This document shows, piece by piece, positions 43,625-52,907 of a stretch of 64,000 nt of DNA. The notes under the pieces were generated by a model. The model did not search any database, was not told the DNA's origin, and saw nothing but the letters and a program-made list of their open reading frames with translations. The stretch's first letter is position 1. Every line of letters starts with the position of its first letter. The position numbers and the translations under genes are program-made. The DNA comes from WTFY01 sp965205275 (GTDB lineage: Bacteria > Pseudomonadota > Gammaproteobacteria > UBA4575): assembly GCA_965205275.1 (NCBI GenBank), contig OZ242168.1:1240001-1304000 (forward strand), in the 5' to 3' direction.

Positions 43625-43993
43625 TATACTGCGTTGAGCTAATAGCTCAATTAGACTATACCTAATATTACCATATCAACGCAGCACTTCACGCGAACGT
43701 GTTGTTCCAGAAAAATGTGGATTACATCGTGCACGATGGACAAATTATCATTGTCGACTGTATCCCGTCAAAGAACATGAGGCCAAACTAAGCTAAATAA
43801 CAAGAGAGACTTCTGTTAATTTAACGATACCCAACAGGAATCTGAGCATGAGTAAATACGATTCAGAGAAGGTCGTCAAAGATATTCGTCGTAACCCCCG
43901 CAGGAAGTATTCCGCTGAAGAGAAAATCCGTATTGTTTTAGATGGTCTTCGAGGGGAAGACAGCATCGCCGAACTGTGCCGTCGGGAAGGGAT

Positions 43994-44094
43994 TAATCAA
44001 AACGTGTATTACCGCTGGAGCAAGGAGTTCCTGGAAGCCGGGAAACAACGCCTGGCCGATGATACCAAACGGGATGCCACCGTCACGGAAGTCA
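43994..44094. repeat. 101-bp direct repeat, copy 1
   Basis: Identical to 44402-44502 over 101 bp (begins TAATCAAAACGTG, ends ACGGAAGTCA). Part of the IS3 orfA sequence, duplicated on both sides of the IS5 fragment. Confidence 0.95.
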
Positions 44095-44401
44095 TCGCCT
44101 CGAGTTTGATGCGCACGATCTGTTCTCGCTGCAGATGCTCGAATACTCGGTCGAGCACTCCGTTCTTCGACCAACGGTTCATTCGGGTATAGATGGTGTG
44201 CCAGTTGCCAAACCGTGTAGGTAACCCTGAACCATTTGCAGCCCTGTTCGGCGACATACAGTATGGCGTTGAGTACTTGGCTCGAAAGGCTGACGTTGCC
44301 GCGCTGCACCGGGAGATGTAGCGCGATGCGTTCGTATTGGGCTTGGGTCAGTTCCATCCTTGGAGGATACCATAACTGTGCCCATTAGTGTTAACACGCC
44401 C
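44095..44401 (-). pseudogene. IS5-family transposase N-terminal fragment
   Basis: From the ATG at 44357 the minus strand reads MELTQAQYERIALHLPVQRG, VLNAILYVAEQGCKW, and after a frameshift GLPTRFGNWHTIYTRMNRWS, which is the N-terminal part of an IS5-family transposase. An IS end with GGGCGTGTTAACAC lies at about 44388-44401. The 3' two thirds of the element is absent. Confidence 0.75.
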
Positions 44402-44502
44402 TAATCAAAACGTGTATTACCGCTGGAGCAAGGAGTTCCTGGAAGCCGGGAAACAACGCCTGGCCGATGATACCAAACGGGATGCCACCGTCACGGAAGT
44501 CA
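44402..44502. repeat. 101-bp direct repeat, copy 2
   Basis: Second copy of the repeat at 43994-44094; it continues into the remainder of orfA. Confidence 0.95.
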
Positions 44503-44770
44503 CTGGCCTTAGAAAAGAGAACGACCCGTTGAAGCGCCTGCTGGCTGAGTTGATGCTGAAGAATAACGTGCTTGAAAAAAGTGTACTTGGCTCGGACTCG
44601 ACCTGGGAAGACGAATGAGTTTGTCTGCTGGTGAGAAACTGGAAATCATTCGTATAGTGGAAGAATCCGAACTCTCGGTGCGCCGGACATTACGTGAAGA
44701 TGATCAAGCAAGCAACATTACAACAGCGGAGGAAGGAAAATCTGGCAATGACTGTCTGTCATTAAACAGA

Positions 44771-44779
44771 TGCTATAAT
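44771..44779 (+). promoter_or_regulatory. Extended -10 promoter element for hemA
   Basis: TGCTATAAT at 44771-44779 is a perfect TGn-TATAAT extended -10 element, 126 bp before the hemA ATG and just past the IS3 remnant. No good -35 is seen, which extended -10 promoters do not need. Confidence 0.5.
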
Positions 44780-44904
44780 TGGAATGTCTCGCTTAACTTT
44801 TAGAGCACTTTGTCCCAAATCTTTTGACGACTTACAGACCTACTACACCATGTCTGCCCTCCGACCTGCCCGACCCATATTTGCAATGTATACTGCCTAT
44901 CTTC

Positions 44905-46182
44905 ATGTCCTTACTTACACTCGGCATTAACCATACCACCGCACCTGTTCAGGTGCGGGAACTTGTAGCCATCAGTAACGAGAATCTGGAGACAGCACTG
45001 CAAAAACTGATCGCGGTTCCACAAGTGGACGAAGCCCTTATCATCTCGACCTGTAACAGAACCGAGTTGTATTGCAAGGTGACCCACATCCAAGAAGGCA
45101 GGAAGGGGATCCTGAACTGGTTAAATACCTTTCATAATTTGAGTTCCAATCATACAGCATCGTACCTGTATGACTATTATGACCAATCCGCAGTACACCA
45201 TATATTTCGCGTGGCATGCGGGCTGGACTCAATGGTGCTTGGCGAGCCACAGATTCTGGGGCAATTGAAATCTGCCTACCAGGATGCCTCTAGGGCAGGC
45301 ACGCTCGGCAGAAATCTTAACCAGCTTTTTCAACATGCCTTTAGCGTCGCCAAAAAAGTTCGCACGAATACAAAAATTGGAGCAAACCCTATATCGGTGG
45401 CATCGGCTGCAGTTTCATTATCGAAAAAAATATTTGGGGAATTAATACACCATTCTGCATTGCTGATTGGTGCCGGTGAGACTATTGAGCTTGCTGCTGA
45501 GCATCTAAAGGCAACCGGGATACACAAAATTACCGTTGCAAATCGCAGTATTGAACGTGCACAGAGCATTGCCGACCGGGTGGGCGGACGTGGAGTAGGA
45601 CTGGACTCAGTAAATGATGTCCTGCCTGAATCTGAAATTGTAATTACTGCTACGGCCAGCACACTGCCTATACTCGGCAAGGGACTTGTGGAACGTGCCT
45701 TGAAAACACGTAAACACAAACCCATTTTTATGGTCGACCTTGCTGTGCCCAGAGATATCGAACCGGAAGTGGCCGAGCTTCCCGATATTTATCTGTATAC
45801 CGTCGACGATCTGCACGACGTCATTGAACACAACCTGCACTCCCGCAAAAAAGCGGTCACGATAGCTGAAAAAATAATCGCAAGAGAGGTGGAAAAATTT
45901 TTCCTATGGCAACATGGACAGAGTGCTGTAGATACGGTACGTGCATTTCGCAACAAGGCCGAACTACAACGTGACGATGTACTGGGAAAGGCAAAAAAAA
46001 TGCTGGAACAGGGGAAGTCGATAGACGAGACTCTGCATTATCTGGCGTATACATTAACCAACAAATTTACACATGACCCTACTGAGGCCCTGAATCTGGC
46101 GGCCAAGCAGGAAAAAAATGAGTTGATCGATGCGGCACGAATACTGTTAAATATCCCGTCCGAGGACACAAATGACTTCTAA
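44905..46182 (+). CDS. hemA: Glutamyl-tRNA reductase
   Basis: 425 residues from the ATG at 44905 (MSLLTLGINHTTAPVQVRE). The catalytic Cys is in ISTCNRTELYC; FRVACGLDSMVLGEPQILGQLK, the Rossmann LLIGAGETIELAAEHL and FMVDLAVPRDIEPEV follow. The frame extends upstream to 44824, but the family start is at 44905. It reduces glutamyl-tRNA to glutamate semialdehyde, the first committed step of C5-pathway haem synthesis. hemA-prfA-prmC is the standard gammaproteobacterial order. Confidence 0.97.
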   Translation: MSLLTLGINHTTAPVQVRELVAISNENLETALQKLIAVPQVDEALIISTCNRTELYCKVTHIQEGRKGILNWLNTFHNLSSNHTASYLYDYYDQSAVHHIFRVACGLDSMVLGEPQILGQLKSAYQDASRAGTLGRNLNQLFQHAFSVAKKVRTNTKIGANPISVASAAVSLSKKIFGELIHHSALLIGAGETIELAAEHLKATGIHKITVANRSIERAQSIADRVGGRGVGLDSVNDVLPESEIVITATASTLPILGKGLVERALKTRKHKPIFMVDLAVPRDIEPEVAELPDIYLYTVDDLHDVIEHNLHSRKKAVTIAEKIIAREVEKFFLWQHGQSAVDTVRAFRNKAELQRDDVLGKAKKMLEQGKSIDETLHYLAYTLTNKFTHDPTEALNLAAKQEKNELIDAARILLNIPSEDTNDF

Positions 46183-46318
46183 GCCAGCCTTGCATAGCCC
46201 ACGCAGTATTGACGAGATGCAGCCCGTACAGTTTCACTGGCTTTAACAAGTACCAATAAGGTACCTGCCCTCTTTGGGCCGGGTGCAGCCGTCAATTTTC
46301 ATACACTCACCCTATATC

Positions 46319-47404
46319 ATGAAAGATTCAATTGTTCATAAGCTCGAGACCACTAGGGAGCGGTATGAAGAAATTTCTACGGAGCTTTCTAGTATAGAGG
46401 TCACCAGCAATCAGGGTAAGTTTACAGCACTTTCAAAGGAGTATGCGCAACTGGAACCTATTGTAAAAAAATTCAATGCATACCAGAGCGTCATCAAGGA
46501 CCACGCTTCTGCGCGGAAGCTTTTAGGCGATCAGGATGAGAATCTGAGAACGATGGCCCTAGAGGAAATTGAAACCACTGAACAGCGCATCAAGCAACTC
46601 GAAGGTGAACTGCAAACGTTACTGTTACCTAAAGACCCGCATGATCAAAACAATGTGTTTCTTGAGATTCGTGCCGGCACTGGGGGAGATGAGGCAGCGA
46701 TTTTTGCCGGTGACCTGTTTCGCATGTATTCCCGTTATGCAGAAGGTAAAAAATGGAAAATGGAAGTGATCAATAAAAGTGAAGGTGATCACGGAGGGTA
46801 CAAGGAAATCGTTGCTAAAATTTCAGGTGCTGATGCATATTCGAATTTGAAGTTTGAATCAGGTGCACATCGAGTACAACGTGTTCCCGCAACTGAATCA
46901 CAGGGACGTATACATACCTCTGCGGCCACGATTGCGGTCATGCCGGAGGTGAGCGAAATCGATGACGTGAAAATTGATACTGCAGACTTGCGTGTCGATG
47001 TATTTCGGGCCTCTGGCGCGGGAGGACAACATGTTAACAAGACAGACTCCGCCGTCCGCATTACACACCTGCCCACCGGTATTGTCGTGGAATGCCAAGA
47101 TGAACGGTCACAACACAAGAATCGCGCACGTGCCATGTCATTACTCAGTGCCCGGCTGCTGGATCAGGAGCGAAAAAAACAATTCGACGAACAGGCTGAA
47201 ACCCGTCGCAGTCTGGTTGGAAGCGGTGACCGCTCAGAACGCATTCGCACCTATAATTTCCCGCAAGGTCGCATCACTGATCACCGGATCAATTTAACCC
47301 TGTATAAGCTGGATGAAATGATGCAAGGCAGTATAGACCAGATCATCCAGCCTTTGCGTAATGAATATCAGGCTGATTTGCTCGTCTCCATGAGTGAGCA
47401 GTAA
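46319..47404 (+). CDS. prfA: Peptide chain release factor 1
   Basis: 361 residues from the ATG at 46319 (MKDSIVHKLETTRERYEE), the usual length. It has the peptidyl-tRNA hydrolysis motif GAGGQHVNKTDSAVRITH, preceded by RVPATESQGRIHTSAATIAVMPE. The stop-codon recognition tripeptide of the PxT type lies in the middle domain region. It terminates translation at UAA and UAG. prmC, which methylates the GGQ glutamine, follows 15 bp later. Confidence 0.97.
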   Translation: MKDSIVHKLETTRERYEEISTELSSIEVTSNQGKFTALSKEYAQLEPIVKKFNAYQSVIKDHASARKLLGDQDENLRTMALEEIETTEQRIKQLEGELQTLLLPKDPHDQNNVFLEIRAGTGGDEAAIFAGDLFRMYSRYAEGKKWKMEVINKSEGDHGGYKEIVAKISGADAYSNLKFESGAHRVQRVPATESQGRIHTSAATIAVMPEVSEIDDVKIDTADLRVDVFRASGAGGQHVNKTDSAVRITHLPTGIVVECQDERSQHKNRARAMSLLSARLLDQERKKQFDEQAETRRSLVGSGDRSERIRTYNFPQGRITDHRINLTLYKLDEMMQGSIDQIIQPLRNEYQADLLVSMSEQ

Positions 47405-47419
47405 CCGGTACCTTTAAAG

Positions 47420-48259
47420 ATGACACTTCAGCAGGCAGTTGATTATGCAGCGACAAAACTTGTCCTGGTCAGCGATAACCCAAGACTTGATGCACAGCTT
47501 CTTGTCTGTCATGCATGCGGCATTGAACAAACCAGACTGTTTGCCCATCCCGATGTCAAGTTATCCTGCAAGGAAGAAACAGTATTCAAATGCTGTTTTT
47601 CCAGCAGGCTACAGGGTGAACCCTTTGCATACATTACCGGCACAAAGGAATTCTGGTCACTGGATTTTATTGTCAACAAACATGTACTGATCCCCCGCCC
47701 CGAAACCGAACTGCTTGTTGAAGTTGTATTACGCTCGATCCCTGACCAAAAGGGACTGCAGGTACTGGACCTGGGAACCGGATCAGGGGCCATTGCCGTG
47801 GCTATTGCCAAGGAACGAAGCCATTGCAGGGTGGTGGCGACTGATATATCTGAAGCCGCTTTAGAGGTGGCAAAACTGAATGCAGCCCGGCATGGCGTTG
47901 AAATTGTTTTTATCCACAGCGACTGGTATGGGAACCTGGGCTGCGACAGGTACGATGCAATTGTTTCTAATCCTCCCTATATCGCAGAAGGTGACCCAAA
48001 CCTTGATGATTGCGTCATCCAGCATGAGCCGCATCAGGCACTGATAAGCGGGAGGAACGGACTACAGGATATAGAGTTGATTGTAAGCCAGGCTGGCCAA
48101 TACCTGAACCGGCAGGGATGTGTGATGATTGAACACGGCTTTCAGCAGGGAACAGATACCCGACAATTATTCCAACAAAACAAATTCATACAGATACAGA
48201 CCCACCAGGATTTATCGGGTCAGGACCGTGTTAGCTGTGCACGTTTAACCGGTGACTGA
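47420..48259 (+). CDS. prmC: Release-factor glutamine N5-methyltransferase
   Basis: 279 residues. FAYITGTKEFWSLDFIVNKHVLIPRPETE is the substrate-facing PrmC hallmark, VLDLGTGSGAIAVAIAKE is the SAM-binding motif, and SNPPYIAEGD is the NPPY motif that holds the target glutamine. It methylates the GGQ glutamine of RF1 and RF2. Convergent with gatB, 21 bp apart. Confidence 0.97.
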   Translation: MTLQQAVDYAATKLVLVSDNPRLDAQLLVCHACGIEQTRLFAHPDVKLSCKEETVFKCCFSSRLQGEPFAYITGTKEFWSLDFIVNKHVLIPRPETELLVEVVLRSIPDQKGLQVLDLGTGSGAIAVAIAKERSHCRVVATDISEAALEVAKLNAARHGVEIVFIHSDWYGNLGCDRYDAIVSNPPYIAEGDPNLDDCVIQHEPHQALISGRNGLQDIELIVSQAGQYLNRQGCVMIEHGFQQGTDTRQLFQQNKFIQIQTHQDLSGQDRVSCARLTGD

Positions 48260-48280
48260 ATATTCAGAAAATGGTGGACG

Positions 48281-49717
48281 TTACTTCAACTTTTGTTTTA
48301 GCAGGCTGTTCACCTGTTGCGGGTTGGCCTTGCCTTTGGAAAGCTTCATAACCTGCCCTACAAAAAAGCCGAATACCTTGTCCTTGCCTGATTTGAACTG
48401 CTCCACCTGAACAGGATTGTTGCATATGACCTGATCGACCAGTGTTTCAATCTCCAGGCTGTCTGTAATCTGCCTAAGACCTTTGGATTCAATAATCGAA
48501 TCTACATCACCCTCTCCTGCCCACATGGACCGGAAAACATCCTTGGCAATCTTGCCCGAGATCGTGCCGTCTTCTATCCGGTTCAACAGCCCTGCAAGCA
48601 TTAAACTTGAAACAGGACTTTCAGTAATTTCGAGATTGTCTTGATTCAGGGCAGCACTGAGTTCACCCGATACCCAGTTGGCAACCTGCTTTGCCCCGGC
48701 ATTCGTATTTTCCACAGTCAGTTCAAAATACCCTGCAACCTCCTTGTTCATGACAAGATTTTCTGCATCATGGGCATTCAAGTCATACTCCTGCCTGAAA
48801 CGTGAAGCTTTTTCAGCAGGCAATTCAGGGAGTTTCTGTCTGATTTCTTCCAGGATCTCCGGCTCGATCACTACAGGTAACAAATCAGGATCAGGGAAGT
48901 AACGATAATCGTTGGCTTGTTCCTTGCTGCGCATGGAACGTGTTTCGTCTTTACCGGCATCATACAATCGCGTTTCCTGAACCACTTCACCGCCGTCCTC
49001 AAGCACATCAATCTGACGTTTGATTTCAAAATCAATTGCACGTTCTACAAATCGAAATGAATTCAGATTCTTTGTTTCTGTGCGCGTGCCAAATTCTTCC
49101 TGGCCTACAGGGCGTATCGAGACATTTGCATCACATCGAAATGAACCCTCCTGCATATTGCCGTCGGAAATTTCCAAGTACCGTACAATCGAATGTATCT
49201 TTTTCATGTACGAAACGGCCTCTTTTGCAGAACGCATGTCAGGCTCCGATACAATCTCGATCAGCGGCGTACCGGCACGATTCAAATCAATTCCGGTAAA
49301 ATCAGCAAACTCTTCGTGTAATGATTTTCCAGCATCCTCTTCCAAGTGAGCACGTGTTATACCGATGATCTTCTGTTCGCCGTCGCTTGAAGCTATCTCC
49401 AGTTGACCACGCCCTACAATGGGTAATTCATACTGGCTGATTTGATAGCCTTTGGGTAAATCAGGATAGAAATAATTTTTTCGTGCGAAAATGCAACGCT
49501 GCGCAATTGTGGCATTTACAGCCAGGCCAAACATAACCGCCATGTGTACGGCTTCGTAATTGAGCACCGGCAAAACACCTGGCAGACCAAGGTCCACTGC
49601 ACAGGCCTGGGTATTGGGCTCAGCACCAAAAGCCGTGGAAGCTGCAGAAAAAATCTTGCTTTGTGTGGCAAGCTGCACATGAATCTCCAACCCTATTATT
49701 GCCTCCCACTGTGTCAT
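48281..49717 (-). CDS. gatB: Aspartyl/glutamyl-tRNA amidotransferase subunit B
   Basis: 478 residues beginning MTQWEAIIGLEIHVQLATQSKIFS. ACAVDLGLPGVLPVLN, FARKNYFYPDLPKGYQISQYE, GTPLIEIVSEPDM and EQANDYRYFPDPDLLPV are all present, with the C-terminal tail domain (GQVMKLSKGKANPQQVNSLL). With GatA and GatC it converts Glu-tRNA(Gln) and/or Asp-tRNA(Asn) to the amidated forms. The window supplies only the complex, not which tRNA is its substrate. Confidence 0.97.
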   Translation of the reverse strand: MTQWEAIIGLEIHVQLATQSKIFSAASTAFGAEPNTQACAVDLGLPGVLPVLNYEAVHMAVMFGLAVNATIAQRCIFARKNYFYPDLPKGYQISQYELPIVGRGQLEIASSDGEQKIIGITRAHLEEDAGKSLHEEFADFTGIDLNRAGTPLIEIVSEPDMRSAKEAVSYMKKIHSIVRYLEISDGNMQEGSFRCDANVSIRPVGQEEFGTRTETKNLNSFRFVERAIDFEIKRQIDVLEDGGEVVQETRLYDAGKDETRSMRSKEQANDYRYFPDPDLLPVVIEPEILEEIRQKLPELPAEKASRFRQEYDLNAHDAENLVMNKEVAGYFELTVENTNAGAKQVANWVSGELSAALNQDNLEITESPVSSLMLAGLLNRIEDGTISGKIAKDVFRSMWAGEGDVDSIIESKGLRQITDSLEIETLVDQVICNNPVQVEQFKSGKDKVFGFFVGQVMKLSKGKANPQQVNSLLKQKLK

Positions 49718-49735
49718 CAGCAGCCTGCACCTTCT

Positions 49736-51187
49736 CTATTGAAACCGGGGCGGGCATTGTTGATGCCAGTCGGTAGCCAGTTGATATTGATGTGCAAAAT
49801 TCAGCAGCTTGTCTTCTGCAAAATAATTGCCTATTAACTGCATGCCTACAGGCAGCCCATCGTGTCTCCCACAAGGGATTGAGATAGCAGGCAACCCAGC
49901 CAGATTAATTGAGATCGTATAAATATCCGACAGATACATGGTAACAGGATCATTTGTTTTTTCACCAATCTTGAAAGCAGGCTCTGGTGTGGTCGGCCCC
50001 AGAATGAAATCCACATGCTGAAATGCCTTGTTAAAATCTACACTGATCAGGCGACGAATCTTTTGTGCCTTTAGATAATAGGCATCGTAATAACCCGCTG
50101 ACAACGCATAGGTCCCAATCATAATACGGCGCTTGACTTCAGTGCCAAAACCCTCACTGCGACTACGGTCATACAAATCGTGCAAATCTTTGGGATTTTT
50201 ACAGCGATGTCCAAAACGGACCCCGTCAAAGCGCGATAAATTCGAAGAGCATTCTGCTGTTGCAATAACGTAATAGGCAGGGATGGCCAGTTCCGTATTC
50301 GGTAGATTTATATTTTCGATGATACAGCCCTGCTCTTCGGCCCAGTCTATTGCACGGGTGATGGTTTCCCGTATCCCTGACCCCAGGCCTGCACTGAAAT
50401 ACTCATCAGGGATACCAATCACCTTGCCTTGCAGCGGGCAGTTCAACGCCTGCATATATGCGGGCACCGGCTCATCCATGCTGGTTGAATCCTTTTCATC
50501 AAAACCCGCCATCGCCTGCAGTAAATATGCACAGTCTTGTGCAGATTTGCCAAAGGGGCCAGCCTGGTCCAGGCTTGAAGCATAGGCCACAATACCGTAA
50601 CGCGATATACGCCCATAGGTTGGTTTGAGCCCTGTAATTCCGCAAAATGCAGCTGGCTGTCGAATCGACCCGCCGGTATCGGTTCCGGTGGCCAAGGGTA
50701 CCAGACGTGCCGCCACAGCAGCCGCAGACCCACCCGATGAACCGCCGGGCACACACCCGGTATTCCATGGATTCCTAACCGGCCCGAAGTAACTCCTCTC
50801 ATTGGATGAGCCCATCGCAAACTCATCCATATTGGTTTTACCCAAAGTTACGCATCCAGCCTGCTCCAGTTTTTGCACAACAGTTGCGTGGTAGGGCGCA
50901 ATAAAGTTGTCCAGCATTTTTGATCCACATGACGTCTTGACGCCGTGCATGCAAAATATATCTTTATGCGCAAGAGGTATCCCGGTTAGTGGGCCATGTT
51001 TTTTCCCCTGGATGAGTTTGTCTGCATGACTCGCCTGCAAAACTGCACGCTCACCCATCTCTGTAATGAAGGCATTGAGTTCCTTGTGCACCTGCATGCG
51101 GTGCAAAAAATGCCGGGTAAGCTCAACACTGGAGAACTGTCTGCTGCTCAAGCCGACCGCAAGCTGTGAGACAGAAAGCTCTTCCAT
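49736..51187 (-). CDS. gatA: Aspartyl/glutamyl-tRNA amidotransferase subunit A
   Basis: 483 residues from the ATG at 51187; a TTG at 51202 is possible. Amidase-signature catalytic Ser-cisSer-Lys: LAHKDIFCMHGV holds the Lys, and GGSSGGSAAAVAARLVPLATGTDTGGSIRQPA holds both serines. It releases ammonia from glutamine and passes it to GatB. It lies between gatC and gatB on the same strand. Confidence 0.97.
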   Translation of the reverse strand: MEELSVSQLAVGLSSRQFSSVELTRHFLHRMQVHKELNAFITEMGERAVLQASHADKLIQGKKHGPLTGIPLAHKDIFCMHGVKTSCGSKMLDNFIAPYHATVVQKLEQAGCVTLGKTNMDEFAMGSSNERSYFGPVRNPWNTGCVPGGSSGGSAAAVAARLVPLATGTDTGGSIRQPAAFCGITGLKPTYGRISRYGIVAYASSLDQAGPFGKSAQDCAYLLQAMAGFDEKDSTSMDEPVPAYMQALNCPLQGKVIGIPDEYFSAGLGSGIRETITRAIDWAEEQGCIIENINLPNTELAIPAYYVIATAECSSNLSRFDGVRFGHRCKNPKDLHDLYDRSRSEGFGTEVKRRIMIGTYALSAGYYDAYYLKAQKIRRLISVDFNKAFQHVDFILGPTTPEPAFKIGEKTNDPVTMYLSDIYTISINLAGLPAISIPCGRHDGLPVGMQLIGNYFAEDKLLNFAHQYQLATDWHQQCPPRFQ

Positions 51188-51243
51188 AAAAGAAATACTC
51201 AATCCTGAAAATATCTGGATTTCTAAAACGCCTGGCCGAAAGA

Positions 51244-51531
51244 TTACTCGATCACTTTGGGCACTAGGTACAGACCCTTTTCGGTACGTGGCGCAATGGC
51301 TTGGAATTCTTCACGTTGGTCCGTTTCTGTGACCTTGTCTTCCCGCAGGCGCTGACTGACATCCAGGGGATGAGCCATGGGCTCAACCCCCTGGGTATCC
51401 ACTTTGTCCATCTGTTGTACCCATGCAAGAATGCTCGACAGGTCTGAAGCATATTGCCCTGCTTTCTCTGCATCAATATGCAGCCTCGCCAAATGGCTGA
51501 TTTTCAGAACTTCCTCAAGTGAAATGGACAT
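51244..51531 (-). CDS. gatC: Aspartyl/glutamyl-tRNA amidotransferase subunit C
   Basis: 95 residues. SLEEVLKISHLARLHIDAEKA at the N terminus and the ending PMAHPLDVSQRLREDKVTE are typical of GatC, the small stabilising subunit wrapped round GatA. First gene of gatCAB, divergent from mreB across a 235-bp spacer that must hold both promoters. Confidence 0.95.
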   Translation of the reverse strand: MSISLEEVLKISHLARLHIDAEKAGQYASDLSSILAWVQQMDKVDTQGVEPMAHPLDVSQRLREDKVTETDQREEFQAIAPRTEKGLYLVPKVIE

Positions 51532-51766
51532 TATAAACTTTGTATATAACAGGGTCCCTCTGTAATCACGAACCTACTGGGTTATGTTGAGGGATTCAAC
51601 ATAAAAACCTATGCCACCCGAGTGCCTGACCCCGGCCTCACTAAAGGCACAGGTAGCAAATTACAGACAGCACAAATTATCATACTTAATATGGTCTTGC
51701 TCAAAATTTTAGCCACTGATAGAGTACCCCTTCGCTTCAATTAGGTATCAACCCACTATTTAATCC

Positions 51767-52810
51767 ATGTTCAAACGTATCCTGAGTATCTTCTCCAAAG
51801 ACCTGTCTATCGATTTGGGCACAGCCAACACGCTGATTTACATGCGTGACAAGGGAATTGTATTGAATGAGCCATCCGTGGTAGCAATTCGCAGTAACCT
51901 GGATGGAGGCCCCCGAACCATTGAGGCAGTCGGTACAGCAGCCAAGGGCATGCTGGGCCGTACTCCTGCCAATATCGAAGTCATTCGGCCACTAAAAGAC
52001 GGGGTGATTGCTGATTTCACCACTACGGAAAAAATGTTGCAACACTTTATCCGCAAGGTGCACAAGAGTCGCCTGTTCAGACCCAGCCCCAGGGTTCTGG
52101 TGTGCGTCCCATGTGGTGCAACACAGGTAGAGCGCCGTGCCATTCGTGAATCTGCGTTAGGTGCAGGGGCACTCAAGACCTACCTGATTGAAGAGCCGCT
52201 GGCCGCTGCAATGGGCGCCGACCTGCCTATCAAGGAAGCATTTGGCTCAATGGTACTGGATATAGGGGGCGGCACCTCGGAAGTGGCCGTACTCTCTTTA
52301 AATGGTATTGTGTATTCTTCATCCGTACGGATTGGCGGGGACAAGTTCAGTGATTCCATTGTTAACTACGTCCGTCGAAATTATGGCGTATTGATTGGTG
52401 AATCCACTGCCGAACGTATCAAACATGGAATTGGTTCAGCCTATCCAGGCCAGGAGATGCTGGAGATCGAGGTAAAAGGCAGAAATTTGTCTGAAGGCAT
52501 ACCCAAAAGCTTTTCTCTGAACAGCAATGAAATTCTTGAGGCATTGCAGGAACCCTTGCAGGGGATCATCAGCTCAGTGAGAATAGCATTGGAACAAACC
52601 CCACCAGAGCTTGCGGCCGATGTAGCTGAACGAGGCATCGTCATTACCGGTGGCGGGGCTTTGTTGCGCGACCTGGACCGTCTGATCATGGAAGAGACCG
52701 GAATACCTGTTGTGATTGCAGATGACCCCCTCACCTCTGTTGCACGTGGTGGCGGACGTGTTCTTGAACTTATGGATGAAATGGGTACTGAGTTACTGGC
52801 TAGAGACTAG
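51767..52810 (+). CDS. mreB: Rod-shape-determining protein MreB
   Basis: 347 residues of actin fold. Phosphate-1 segment DLSIDLGTANTLIYM, VCVPCGATQVERRAIRES, the phosphate-2 segment GSMVLDIGGGTSEVAVLSL, the adenosine loop VITGGGALLRDLDRLI and DPLTSVARGGGRVLE are all intact. It forms filaments under the inner membrane that organise side-wall peptidoglycan synthesis. mreC and mreD follow, so the cell is probably rod-shaped. Confidence 0.98.
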   Translation: MFKRILSIFSKDLSIDLGTANTLIYMRDKGIVLNEPSVVAIRSNLDGGPRTIEAVGTAAKGMLGRTPANIEVIRPLKDGVIADFTTTEKMLQHFIRKVHKSRLFRPSPRVLVCVPCGATQVERRAIRESALGAGALKTYLIEEPLAAAMGADLPIKEAFGSMVLDIGGGTSEVAVLSLNGIVYSSSVRIGGDKFSDSIVNYVRRNYGVLIGESTAERIKHGIGSAYPGQEMLEIEVKGRNLSEGIPKSFSLNSNEILEALQEPLQGIISSVRIALEQTPPELAADVAERGIVITGGGALLRDLDRLIMEETGIPVVIADDPLTSVARGGGRVLELMDEMGTELLARD

Positions 52811-52907
52811 CTTTACCGGTCAGCACGGTTTGCTGAAGGAGGTACGTCAGTATCTGCGATGGTCAGCTTTCGGGTCTAGACGGGTTTATCATTAAGGAGA
52901 ATTTGCC

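Larger units (their letters stand above)
43848..44700 (+). pseudogene. IS3-family remnant (orfA and the start of orfB) disrupted by an IS5 fragment
   Basis: orfA begins MSKYDSEKVVKDIRRNPRRK with an HTH (SIAELCRREGINQNVYYRWSKEF), is interrupted at 44094, and resumes after 44402 to end KRLLAELMLKNNVLEKSV at 44618. orfB starts MSLSAGEKLEIIRIVEESEL at 44615 and loses homology by about 44700. The whole lies between the divergent TPR gene and hemA, a site normally short in related genomes. Confidence 0.8.
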
